The notes under the pieces are model-generated. The model was given only the letters and a program-made list of their open reading frames with translations, had not been told where the DNA came from and searched no databases. A stretch of DNA of 13,756 nucleotides from Bacteroidales bacterium (GTDB lineage: Bacteria > Bacteroidota > Bacteroidia > Bacteroidales > P3). Position 1 is the first letter of the stretch, and every line of letters starts with the position of its first letter. The stretch covers positions 1 to 13,756 of the forward strand of contig DUQY01000101.1 in NCBI GenBank assembly GCA_012837565.1, in the 5' to 3' direction. Positions 1 through 7,072 of the stretch are shown here, one piece after another. The translations under genes and the position numbers were made by a program.

Positions 1-2
1 AG

Positions 3-110
3 ATAATGGATTGCTCGTTGGCTTCTGTTGAGGTTTTAATTCACAGAGCCAAGAAATCAATAAAAAATAAAACAGATATAATATATGGAAACGTTATTGA
101 AGAAGGATAG
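3..110 (+). CDS. C-terminal end of an ECF RNA polymerase sigma factor (partial, 5' end outside window)
   Basis: Reading from base 3, an open frame runs into a TAG at 108-110. It encodes Cys-Ser-Leu-Ala-Ser-Val-Glu-Val-Leu-Ile-His-Arg-Ala-Lys-Lys, the pattern of the recognition helix of sigma-70 region 4 in ECF sigma factors (typically a 'G.S..SVK.R.HRAR..L' motif). Region 4 contacts the -35 element of target promoters. Only about 35 codons are present, so the rest of the protein cannot be judged. The last 26 bases overlap the start of the next gene at 85, which suggests translational coupling of a sigma factor to its own membrane regulator. The sigma identification rests on a short segment but is supported by the two genes that follow. 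Confidence 0.72.
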   Translation: MMDCSLASVEVLIHRAKKSIKNKTDIIYGNVIEEG

Positions 111-387
111 AATACAAGAAGTTAATCCTTATCTATTCCAAAAGATTCAAACCAAGATTAACAATCAGCATACAATAAGCTTTATTCCTTCTTGGGGATT
201 GAATGCATTAAGATTAAGCATAATCACATTAGCCCTATTAATGGGGTTCAATATATATTCAACTTATAGTTCTAGTTCAGATGTTTCTCAAATTGCAGAA
301 ACCAATTCTTATAAGAGATTTGTTGAAGATTATCATTTTGAAGCCCTGTCAAGTCTTTATCCTGTTGAACTTTTAAGCGAAGAATAG
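85..387 (+). CDS. Small single-span membrane protein, candidate anti-sigma factor (CnrY-like position)
   Basis: This 100-residue protein has a charged N-terminal part of about 38 residues, one hydrophobic segment at about 43-62, and a C-terminal part of about 38 residues that would lie in the periplasm. The size and layout match small anti-sigma factors such as CnrY, in which the cytoplasmic N-terminus binds the sigma factor. I see no recognisable domain by sequence, so the call depends on context: it overlaps the end of the sigma-factor gene by 26 bp and is followed three bases later by a CnrX/Spy-like periplasmic protein. The alternative is an uncharacterised membrane protein of unknown role. 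The ATG at 85 is the first start in frame and gives the overlap typical of coupled genes. Confidence 0.6.
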   Translation: METLLKKDRIQEVNPYLFQKIQTKINNQHTISFIPSWGLNALRLSIITLALLMGFNIYSTYSSSSDVSQIAETNSYKRFVEDYHFEALSSLYPVELLSEE

Positions 388-390
388 ATT

Positions 391-885
391 ATGAAGAAAA
401 ATTATTTTATAACATTGATCGTAATTGTTGGTGTATTACTAATAGTTAATATATTCTTTTTATTAAATAATAGGGGTTGCACCTGTGTCCCAAATGTAGA
501 TCCAAAAACAGAAAACATAGACTCTAACTGCTATGTATCTAAAAAACTTGACTTAGATGAAGAACAATCTGCAAAATACGATATTATAAAAAAGAAGCAC
601 CAAGCAATTGCCTTAAGAGCTATTGATAGCCTACATGTTAGTCAAGAAATACTAATGGATTATCTGGCTTCCAATAGTGATGATACTAAGGTAGAAGAGC
701 TTGAAAACAAGATAACAGAATTTCAAAAAATACTTCTTCGCCAGCATATTGAACAATACCAAGACTTAAAAGAAATTCTTAAACCCTCACAAGTAGAGCC
801 TATGAATAAGTTGTTTAAAGGCTTATTTGTTTGCAAACCGAGTTGTGAGCATACTAGCGAAGGGTGTGCTACGAATCATAAATAA
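391..885 (+). CDS. Membrane-anchored periplasmic Spy/CnrX-like protein (heavy-metal sensor or chaperone family)
   Basis: The protein has 164 residues. An N-terminal hydrophobic segment (about 6-25) can serve as a membrane anchor, followed by a helical periplasmic domain. Two LTxxQ-like helix starts can be seen, LDLDEEQ at 53-59 and LKPSQ near 130, the hallmark of the Spy/CpxP/ZraP/CnrX superfamily of periplasmic four-helix proteins that act as chaperones or metal sensors. Cys30, Cys32 and Cys47 lie just after the anchor, and Cys148, Cys152, His154, Cys159 and His163 lie in the tail, so metal binding is plausible. It sits three bases after the candidate anti-sigma gene, which fits a sensor that holds the anti-sigma factor in check, as CnrX does with CnrY. 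The metal and regulon are not visible here. The gene ends only six bases from the convergent gene on the other strand. Confidence 0.75.
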   Translation: MKKNYFITLIVIVGVLLIVNIFFLLNNRGCTCVPNVDPKTENIDSNCYVSKKLDLDEEQSAKYDIIKKKHQAIALRAIDSLHVSQEILMDYLASNSDDTKVEELENKITEFQKILLRQHIEQYQDLKEILKPSQVEPMNKLFKGLFVCKPSCEHTSEGCATNHK

Positions 886-891
886 TTGGCT

Positions 892-2115
892 CTAATCCTT
901 AAAGCCATATAGTTTAAACTTAGGATTTAGTTTTAGATAGAGACCAAAGGAAAACTCTGAAAAACCATTACTAATTATTGGTTTGTATAAAGTTCTATAT
1001 CCTGTGAAGGGGAAATAAGATATTATATTAAATTCCAAGCCTAGTGAATAATTAGGCTTTTCTTTATATACATATTCCAAGTGAGTATAGATAAGCTTAA
1101 TCTTATTGAAAATCATATTCTCTGTTGATGTTGAAATATTGATGAAGTTAGGAGCCCCAAAGATTGACATAAAGCCTTCACATGCCCAATATGAGATATC
1201 CAAATGAAGTCCTTTCCCTCCAATACCAACTTTTGAATAAACTCCATATCCTTTTTTATAAAGGCTATTTGAACCTCCATTTTCCGTAAATCCAGCATAG
1301 GATAATTCAAAATTAAGATATTCAATCAACTTGTTTATTTTATAATTAAATCCTAAGCCTGCAGAATAATTGCTCCATGTTTGTTGTAAATCGTATGAAA
1401 GACTATCTAATTCTCCACCCCTATGCTGTGCAAGAAACTGAATAGGAGCATAGATTTGAAGTTTATTATCGGGGTTAATGATATAAGTCTTTGTGGAGTA
1501 TCCAAATGTAAAAACCTCTTTATGGGTATCAGTCTTAAACATAAAACTCTGCCAATTAATCCAAAGGTCAGATTTGAAATACTTATTATCGTATAATAAT
1601 TGAACTCCTGCTTCTGGGTCAGAGCTAAGATATAATTCAGGATTATATAAAGGATAAATTAAGTTATGGCTATTATTAATATATAGGTTGCCAAAAACTA
1701 TATTAAGATTCTCTTTTAGCATAATTTGAGCTCGGAAATAAGGTAGAAAATGAAACCCTTTCTGATAATCGTTAGAGTTCCAAGCAGGAATATCCATATA
1801 TGAATAGCAAGGATAGGTGTTTGCTCCCCAATACTTGAGTAAACTGATACCAGCTTCTATTAATATATTATTATCTAATACCAAGGATAGTTTAGGATTA
1901 ATCCTAAAACCAGGAAGAGTATAACCCCTAGTTTTAACAGAAGAGAACTCATTGTTTTTAAAAAAGTTTAAGTTATCAACAACTAAATATAGATTTTTGC
2001 TCTCAAGAGAATCTATATTAGGATTTTCATACACCATTTCATTAACTTGTCCAAAGCTGGAAAAGGGAATTAGGAGGATGAAACTTATAATAATATATCT
2101 AATTCTCTTTCTCAT
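892..2115 (-). CDS. Predicted outer-membrane beta-barrel protein, function unknown
   Basis: A typical signal peptide (MRKRIRY, a hydrophobic stretch, then SSFG|Q, cleavage near residue 22) precedes about 385 residues of alternating polar and hydrophobic strands rich in Tyr, Asn, Phe and Gly, as in Bacteroidota outer-membrane barrels. Predicted strands include those around GFRINPKLSLVL and FSFGLYLKLNP. I do not recognise a specific family and assign no transport or enzymatic role. The ATG at 2115 is preferred (407 aa); an in-frame TTG at 2124 would add three residues ahead of the positively charged signal-peptide start. The gene overlaps the 3' end of the upstream glycosyltransferase gene by 17 bp, so the two are almost certainly one transcript. 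This suggests, without proving, a shared role in surface glycan or envelope assembly. Confidence 0.65.
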   Translation of the reverse strand: MRKRIRYIIISFILLIPFSSFGQVNEMVYENPNIDSLESKNLYLVVDNLNFFKNNEFSSVKTRGYTLPGFRINPKLSLVLDNNILIEAGISLLKYWGANTYPCYSYMDIPAWNSNDYQKGFHFLPYFRAQIMLKENLNIVFGNLYINNSHNLIYPLYNPELYLSSDPEAGVQLLYDNKYFKSDLWINWQSFMFKTDTHKEVFTFGYSTKTYIINPDNKLQIYAPIQFLAQHRGGELDSLSYDLQQTWSNYSAGLGFNYKINKLIEYLNFELSYAGFTENGGSNSLYKKGYGVYSKVGIGGKGLHLDISYWACEGFMSIFGAPNFINISTSTENMIFNKIKLIYTHLEYVYKEKPNYSLGLEFNIISYFPFTGYRTLYKPIISNGFSEFSFGLYLKLNPKFKLYGFKD

Positions 2116-3508
2116 ATAAATCAAACGACTGTGTTTCTAGGTCTACCTTTTTATAGTTCATCTCTTCAAAGCTATAACTATATTCCTTTCTAATCAATAA
2201 GTACTGTCTTTGGTTATCTGGGTTTAAATCCATTGATATATCATGAAACCTTGCATAGTAGGCAAATAAGGAATACTCTTCTCTCATTTGATTTGTAACA
2301 CTTATAATAGATTTTTGAGGAAGCTTTTTTGCAATCACGTCCATATCTGATAATAGTTTTGCATCTCTACCATCTTTACCAATAAATAAAAAACCAAATG
2401 AAATTGATACAACTAAAAGACATATTGAAACGTATTTGAAGATTGAGAACCCTTTTGATTTTAGGTTTAGCTTAGAGCTTAGTTCATATATATATTCATC
2501 AATTAGGGCAGACAAGGCAATTGCAGCAAAAGGGAATGCAGTTAGAATATAGAAACCACTTTGTTTCATACTAACCATTACAGGTAAAACAGCCGTTAGA
2601 GAAAATAGAAACATCATTAATGCCTTCTTATTGTTTTCCTTATTCTTGAATATTGTTATTTTCCATTTCAACCTTAGAATAATTTCAAATAAACCAATTA
2701 TTATTATTGGGATAAGTAGTTCTCGTAAGAACCTCCAGACAATATAGAAACGAGAGTTTACTGTTACAGCATTTTCTATGCTTCCCATTATTTGTGTTTT
2801 GAAATAATGATTAAAGTAATCCATAACTTCGGGTGAAGAATATATTGGAATAATGATTGGAGCTATTGATATTATTAAGATTAACATTGTGTCAAAGAAC
2901 ATTCTTTTAAACGCAGTGTCTCTTATTACAAGCCAATAAACAAAAGGAAAAGATAGGGGAAAGAATGCAACAAAACCTTTAATACTAAAACCTATTGCAA
3001 TTGAAATGCCTGCCAAGAATAGAAATACTAATCTTTTGTTCTTTAGTGAGTATAAATAAAATAGAACAGAAAAGGAGGTGAAAATTATTAGGGCGTTCTC
3101 TATCATGTTATTTGTAGCAGACCAAGTTATTAGAGGAATTAAAACAAGAAATAATAATGGCAGAAAGCCAGACTTTAAATCCAGTCTCTTATAGGTTTTA
3201 ATTGTTATTATGCCTGTTAATACTATACATAAAACAGAAAATAACCTTTCAACCAAGAAGCTTGTTCCAAAAATTTTAAAAATCATTCCTTGAAGGAAAA
3301 AGAACATTGGAGGGTGAGATTGAAAATTAAGCAGAAAGGTTTCAGAAAAGACAGGATAAAGAAACGAACCTTCTCCAACAGCAAAGTTTTTTGAGAGAAC
3401 TGCGTAAATGATTCCGTCCATAAACATTCCTCTTGTGAAAAGGAAAGGGCTAATCATTAATAAAAATATGGAAATGACAATAAAGTAAAAAGGTAGGTCT
3501 TTCTTCAT
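2099..3508 (-). CDS. GT-C fold membrane glycosyltransferase, family 39/ArnT-like
   Basis: The 469-residue protein is highly hydrophobic, with about ten or more predicted membrane spans. After the first span it has RGMFMDGIIYA, with Asp31 in the position of the acidic residue of the first periplasmic loop of PMT/ArnT-type (GT39/GT83) enzymes, and then a QSHPPMFFFLQ segment that matches their 'HPPL/KPPL' loop. These enzymes move a sugar from a polyprenyl-phosphate donor to lipid or protein on the periplasmic side. A shorter soluble tail of about 90 residues ends the protein. Donor and acceptor cannot be read from the sequence. The ATG at 3508 is chosen over a TTG two codons upstream. The gene overlaps the outer-membrane protein gene and lies about 100 bp from a divergent glycosyltransferase gene, so a cell-surface glycan role is likely. 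Confidence 0.8.
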   Translation of the reverse strand: MKKDLPFYFIVISIFLLMISPFLFTRGMFMDGIIYAVLSKNFAVGEGSFLYPVFSETFLLNFQSHPPMFFFLQGMIFKIFGTSFLVERLFSVLCIVLTGIITIKTYKRLDLKSGFLPLLFLVLIPLITWSATNNMIENALIIFTSFSVLFYLYSLKNKRLVFLFLAGISIAIGFSIKGFVAFFPLSFPFVYWLVIRDTAFKRMFFDTMLILIISIAPIIIPIYSSPEVMDYFNHYFKTQIMGSIENAVTVNSRFYIVWRFLRELLIPIIIIGLFEIILRLKWKITIFKNKENNKKALMMFLFSLTAVLPVMVSMKQSGFYILTAFPFAAIALSALIDEYIYELSSKLNLKSKGFSIFKYVSICLLVVSISFGFLFIGKDGRDAKLLSDMDVIAKKLPQKSIISVTNQMREEYSLFAYYARFHDISMDLNPDNQRQYLLIRKEYSYSFEEMNYKKVDLETQSFDLYEKEN

Positions 3509-3540
3509 TTTCAAAGTATATACATTGATATAATAAGATG

Positions 3541-3548
3541 CAAATGTA
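3541..3548 (-). promoter_or_regulatory. Predicted -7 promoter element for the minus-strand GT-C/outer-membrane pair
   Basis: On the minus strand this reads TACATTTG followed by CA, matching the Bacteroidota -7 consensus TAnnTTTG, about 32 bases before the ATG at 3508. I see no good TTTG box about 19 bases upstream, so the -33 half is weak. Confidence 0.5.
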
Positions 3549-3582
3549 CAAAATTAAAATTTTATTACTTCATTTTAAATAC

Positions 3583-3590
3583 TATCTTTG
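3583..3590 (+). promoter_or_regulatory. Predicted -7 promoter element for the GT2 fusion gene
   Basis: TATCTTTG followed by CA matches TAnnTTTG and ends 20 bases before the ATG at 3611. The expected -33 region (about 3560-3563) is only a T-run. This promoter and the minus-strand one at 3541-3548 point away from each other across a gap of about 100 bp. Confidence 0.55.
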
Positions 3591-3610
3591 CAAATCTAAA
3601 CTATTGATTG

Positions 3611-5575
3611 ATGAAATTTTCTATTATAATTGTTAATTATAATGTCGCTTATTTTTTAGAGCATTGCTTGTATTCTGTTCGGAATGCTTGCAAGAATATT
3701 GACGCAGAGGTATTTGTTGTAGATAATAACTCCGTGGATGACTCTAACGTAATGCTTAAGGAAAAGTTCCCAGAGGTAATCCTAATAGCCAATAAAGATA
3801 ATGTTGGTTTTTCGAAAGCAAATAATCAAGCCATAAGAATAGCAAAAGGAGAGTATATCCTACTTCTTAATCCAGATACAGTTGTTGAGGAAGATACCTT
3901 TGAGAAATGTATTGACTTTATGGACTCTCACCAAGATTGTGGAGGATTGGGCGTAAAGATGATTGACGGAAGAGGAAAGTATTTACCAGAAAGCAAGAGA
4001 GGGTTCCCTAGTCCTTGGGTCTCTTTCTGCAAGATGAGCGGCCTAACCATGCTTTTCCCAACATCCAAACGCTATGCAGGTTACTATATGGGGCATCTTC
4101 CAGATGATAAGACTAATGAGGTAGATGTTTTGGCAGGAGCCTATATGCTACTTAGGAAAGAATGTTTGGATAAGGTTGGAATTTTGGACGAGGATTATTT
4201 TATGTATGGTGAAGATATTGATTTATCATATAGGATAACCAAAGGCGGATACAAAAACTATTATTTCCCAGAGGCAAGAATAATTCACTATAAGGGCGAA
4301 AGCACAAAGAAAGCCTCAATAAACTACGTCTATACTTTCTATAATGCAATGGCTATTTTCGCTCAAAAGCATTTATCAACCAAACAAACAAAGCTTTTCA
4401 CTAAGTTTATAAAGATAGCAATATGGCTTAGGGCAACAATGTCGTTTTTCACAAGGATATTTAAGAACCTATTACTCCCTGTTTTAGACTTCCTATTTGT
4501 TTATCTATCATATTATTTATTAGTAGGTTGGTGGAGTAATAATATATGGAGTGATGCAGAATACTACCCTCCTCAATATATACAATTAGTCGTCCCTATA
4601 TATATTTTCATCTGGCTTTTCTCAATTTATCTCTCAGGTGGATATTCAAAACCAATAAGGATACCCAAGATAATCTCAGGCCTCTTCTTTGGAATGATTA
4701 CTATACTTGTTTTCTATTCCCTTCTTCCTGATTATTTAAGATATTCGAGAGCTTTGGTTTTGCTAGGAGCTGTCTTATCGCTATTTGTTATAATAATAAT
4801 ACGTTTTGTATATACTTACCTATCAACAGGTTCTTGGACTTTGAAAACAAGCCAATCAAAACGCTATGCCATTATTGGCGACGATAAAGAAGCGGTTAGA
4901 GTTGCTCAACTTCTTAGAACAACTGATGCCATGGCGGAGTTTATAGGTTTGGTTGAAGAGGAAGAAACAGAAAACTCTAATCCCAATTTTATAGGTAATA
5001 GCTCTCAGATTAAAGAGATTATTAAAATATACAAAATCAATGAACTAATATTTTGTGCAAAAACTCTTAGCCAACAAAACATAATTAGCATGATGGCAGA
5101 GCTTCAAAGCTCAAATGTTCACTTTATTATTGCTCCTCCTGAAACAGATTTCATTATTGGAAGTAATACCATAAATACCCCAACCGACCTATATGTTGTG
5201 TCGGTTAATTCAATCTCAAGCGAAGATAGTAAAAGAGAGAAAAGATTATTAGATATTTCTCTTTCAACACTTGTTTTAGCATTTTCTCCAATCCTATTTC
5301 TCTTCCTTAAACAACCTTTTGGATTATGGAGAAATGCGTTTTTAGTCCTCTTTTCACAACGAACTTGGGTTGGATATTCAAACCAAGACCTAAAAGACAA
5401 TAAAACTCTTCCTAAAATCAAGAAAGGGATTCTTTGCACAAAAGATTCCATAGCCAGCAAGGCTTTTGAACCAAATACCTTACGCCGCTTAGATTTATTA
5501 TATGCACGAAACTACTGCTGGCAAACAGATTTGAACATATTCTTAAAAGCTTTCAGACATATAGGACGAAAATAA
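3611..5575 (+). CDS. GT2 glycosyltransferase fused to a membrane and reduced sugar-transferase-like domain
   Basis: The 654-residue protein begins with a GT-A family 2 glycosyltransferase domain (about 1-240): SIIIVNYN at the start, VVDNNS at 36-41, the DxD-like NPDT at 87-90 and the YGEDIDLSYRI motif at 199-209, as in rhamnosyltransferase-type enzymes. About four membrane spans follow (roughly 288-305, 323-342, 352-371, 380-400), then a Rossmann-like segment (about 418-535, starting KRYAIIGDD) similar to the nucleotide/CoA-binding-like domain of WbaP-type phosphoglycosyltransferases. From 541 the start (KRLLDIS, hydrophobic helix, WVGY) and the end (LDLLYARNYCWQTDLNI) of a bacterial sugar-transferase domain are recognisable, but the central catalytic part is missing. 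The likely role is cytoplasmic addition of a sugar to a lipid-linked glycan. An in-frame TTG at 3608 precedes the ATG at 3611; I prefer the ATG. Confidence 0.82.
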   Translation: MKFSIIIVNYNVAYFLEHCLYSVRNACKNIDAEVFVVDNNSVDDSNVMLKEKFPEVILIANKDNVGFSKANNQAIRIAKGEYILLLNPDTVVEEDTFEKCIDFMDSHQDCGGLGVKMIDGRGKYLPESKRGFPSPWVSFCKMSGLTMLFPTSKRYAGYYMGHLPDDKTNEVDVLAGAYMLLRKECLDKVGILDEDYFMYGEDIDLSYRITKGGYKNYYFPEARIIHYKGESTKKASINYVYTFYNAMAIFAQKHLSTKQTKLFTKFIKIAIWLRATMSFFTRIFKNLLLPVLDFLFVYLSYYLLVGWWSNNIWSDAEYYPPQYIQLVVPIYIFIWLFSIYLSGGYSKPIRIPKIISGLFFGMITILVFYSLLPDYLRYSRALVLLGAVLSLFVIIIIRFVYTYLSTGSWTLKTSQSKRYAIIGDDKEAVRVAQLLRTTDAMAEFIGLVEEEETENSNPNFIGNSSQIKEIIKIYKINELIFCAKTLSQQNIISMMAELQSSNVHFIIAPPETDFIIGSNTINTPTDLYVVSVNSISSEDSKREKRLLDISLSTLVLAFSPILFLFLKQPFGLWRNAFLVLFSQRTWVGYSNQDLKDNKTLPKIKKGILCTKDSIASKAFEPNTLRRLDLLYARNYCWQTDLNIFLKAFRHIGRK

Positions 5576-5587
5576 TGACCTGTAAAA

Positions 5588-5618
5588 TTTGCATATAAAC
5601 CAAATAAGTTTATATTTG
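5588..5618 (+). promoter_or_regulatory. Bacteroidota-type promoter for rocD
   Basis: TTTG at 5588-5591 (-33) and TATATTTG at 5611-5618 (-7) are separated by 19 bases, a textbook arrangement for the primary sigma factor of Bacteroidota. The predicted transcript start is near 5624, giving a leader of about 20 bases before the ATG at 5645. Confidence 0.75.
5593..5615. promoter_or_regulatory. Inverted repeat overlapping the rocD -7 element, possible operator
   Basis: ATATAAAC at 5593-5600 and GTTTATAT at 5608-5615 are perfect inverted copies separated by seven bases. The repeat fills the promoter spacer and covers half of the -7 box, so a bound protein would block polymerase. It is not followed by a T-run in a position that would make it a clear terminator for the upstream gene. 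No regulator is identified, and an AT-rich chance palindrome is possible. Confidence 0.35.
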
Positions 5619-5644
5619 CAGTCATCATTTAATACTATTGTACT

Positions 5645-6865
5645 ATGAATAGATCAGAAGAATTTATGGAGTTAGAGCATCGTTATGGAGCTCATAACTA
5701 TCACCCCCTCCCCGTTGTTTTGGCAAAAGGAGAAGGTGCTTTTGTTTGGGATGTTGAAGGAAAGAAATACTTTGATTTCTTATCAGCATATTCCGCAGTT
5801 AACCAAGGACATTGTCATCCGAAAATTGTGAAAGCTCTTTGTGATCAAGCACAAACCCTAACCCTTACCTCAAGAGCTTTTTACAACGATTGCTTAGGTC
5901 CTTACGAAAAGTACATAACCGAATATTTTGGCTATGACAAAGTGCTACCAATGAACACAGGTGCTGAGGCTGATGAAACAGCTCTTAAGCTTACTCGTCG
6001 TTGGGGATATAAGGTTAAGGGAATTCCAGAAAACGAAGCAATAATAATTTGCTGTGAAGGAAACTTCCACGGAAGAACAATCACCATCATTTCTATGTCA
6101 ACCGATCCTGATTCTTACGGTCAATTCGGACCATTTACACCAGGATTTGTTAAGATTCCATATAATGATACAAAAGCTTTGCAAGAAGTTTTAGAAAAAC
6201 ACGGCGATAAGGTTGCAGGATTCCTTTTAGAGCCAATTCAAGGAGAAGCAGGAGTGTTCCTACCTGACGAAGGTTACTTAAAAACTTGCTATGATTTATG
6301 TAAGAAACATAATGTCTTATTTATTGCTGACGAAGTTCAAACAGGACTTGCAAGAACGGGAAAGTTACTTGCATGTGACCATGAAGGAGTGCGTCCAGAT
6401 ATTGTTATTTTAGGGAAAGCACTTTCAGGAGGTGTTATTCCAGTTTCGGCAGTTCTTGCAGATGATGAAATAATGCTAACCATAGGACCTGGCGAACATG
6501 GCTCAACCTTTGGTGGTTTCTGCCTGGCAGGTAAGGTAGCTGTTGCAGCACTTGAAGTAATTAAGGAAGAAAACCTTGCTGAAAAATCAGAATACTTAGG
6601 CAAGATATTCCGTGAAGAAATGGGCAAAGTAAAATCAGAAATGATTGAACTTGTTCGTGGAAAAGGCTTATTGAATGCAGTAGTTATTAGACCTAAAAAT
6701 GGAAAACAAGCTTGGGATGTATGTATGAAGATGCGTGATATGGGCTTGCTTGCAAAACCAACTCATGGACATATTATTCGTTTTGCTCCACCACTGGTAA
6801 TAACCGAACAAGAGCTAAGACAAGCAATTGAAATAATAAAAGAAGCAATTCTATCTTTCGAATAA
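5645..6865 (+). CDS. rocD: Ornithine aminotransferase (ornithine--oxo-acid transaminase)
   Basis: This 406-residue PLP enzyme of the class III aminotransferase family transfers the delta-amino group of ornithine to 2-oxoglutarate, giving glutamate-5-semialdehyde and glutamate in arginine/ornithine/proline interconversion in the cytoplasm. It follows the ornithine aminotransferase pattern closely along its full length: YGAHNYHPLPVV (14-25, containing the ornithine-binding Tyr), the FSAYSAVNQGHCHPK-type segment near 46-60, FHGRT at 141-145 with the substrate-contact Arg, EPIQGE at 196-201, the PLP-ring Asp229 in DEVQTGLARTG, the Schiff-base Lys258 in LGKALSGG, and HGSTFGG at 285-291. The length is normal and no key residue is missing. 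It has its own promoter and a strong terminator, so it is probably monocistronic. The neighbouring genes are functionally unrelated. Confidence 0.96.
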   Translation: MNRSEEFMELEHRYGAHNYHPLPVVLAKGEGAFVWDVEGKKYFDFLSAYSAVNQGHCHPKIVKALCDQAQTLTLTSRAFYNDCLGPYEKYITEYFGYDKVLPMNTGAEADETALKLTRRWGYKVKGIPENEAIIICCEGNFHGRTITIISMSTDPDSYGQFGPFTPGFVKIPYNDTKALQEVLEKHGDKVAGFLLEPIQGEAGVFLPDEGYLKTCYDLCKKHNVLFIADEVQTGLARTGKLLACDHEGVRPDIVILGKALSGGVIPVSAVLADDEIMLTIGPGEHGSTFGGFCLAGKVAVAALEVIKEENLAEKSEYLGKIFREEMGKVKSEMIELVRGKGLLNAVVIRPKNGKQAWDVCMKMRDMGLLAKPTHGHIIRFAPPLVITEQELRQAIEIIKEAILSFE

Positions 6866-6885
6866 TAGAACTTGTTTAAAATCTT

Positions 6886-6925
6886 AAAGCGCCTATTTCT
6901 AATAAAGATAGGTGCTTTTTCTTTT
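6886..6925 (+). terminator. Rho-independent terminator of rocD
   Basis: AAAGCGCCTAT at 6886-6896 pairs with ATAGGTGCTTT at 6908-6918 (11 pairs including one G-U), with a loop of about 11 bases, and is followed by a T-rich run (TTTTTCTTTT overlapping the stem end). It lies 20 bases after the rocD stop. Confidence 0.88.
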
Positions 6926-6934
6926 GGCTAAAAA

Positions 6935-7047
6935 TGAAACGCAGAGACAGAAAAATGAAACGCTGTAATAAATTATTGAAACGCCACTTTAAAAAATTAA
7001 TACGCAGAAAGAATTTCTTAATACGCAGAGTTAGTAAAATGAAGTTT
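6935..7047. repeat. Array of five (plus one degenerate) direct repeats at exact 21-bp spacing
   Basis: The core TGAAACGC occurs at 6935, 6956 and 6977, and the variant TAATACGC at 6998 and 7019, each start exactly 21 bases after the last. A sixth position at 7040 keeps only TGAA. Units 1, 4 and 5 continue with AGA after the core (CGCAGA). Outside the core the 21-bp units diverge strongly. The array lies between the rocD terminator and the promoter of the TetR/exporter operon and contains no open frame of note. The 21-bp spacing equals two DNA helical turns, so the cores would face the same side of the helix. It could be a protein-binding array or a decayed Bacteroidota intergenic repeat. Confidence 0.8.
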
Positions 7048-7057
7048 TATTTTATTT

Positions 7058-7072
7058 ATTTTCGTCGAAAAT
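7058..7072. promoter_or_regulatory. 15-bp palindrome touching the -33 box of the TetR operon promoter
   Basis: ATTTTCG at 7058-7064 and CGAAAAT at 7066-7072 are perfect inverted copies around a single T. The right arm ends at the first base of the predicted -33 TTTG (7072-7075). Size, symmetry and position suit an operator for a dimeric regulator such as the TetR protein encoded just downstream. Confidence 0.45.

Noticed and set aside
887..907. Possible bidirectional terminator between the convergent genes ending at 885 and 892 (TGGCT and AGCCA arms)
   Set aside because: The stem is only five pairs with an 11-base loop and no proper T-run on either side; it is too weak to call.
5119..5460. 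Minus-strand open frame of 113 codons inside the GT2 fusion gene
   Set aside because: It lies wholly within a well-supported gene on the other strand, has no promoter element or recognisable motif, and its composition looks like antisense of the membrane and tail region.
6337..6627. Minus-strand open frame inside rocD
   Set aside because: It is fully inside a highly conserved ornithine aminotransferase coding region, and the translation has no recognisable family features.
6935..7047. The 21-bp repeats as a CRISPR array or a plasmid iteron origin
   Set aside because: The conserved core is only eight bases with 13-base variable spacers, too short for CRISPR, and no cas gene or replication initiator gene is nearby. 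The surroundings look like ordinary chromosome.
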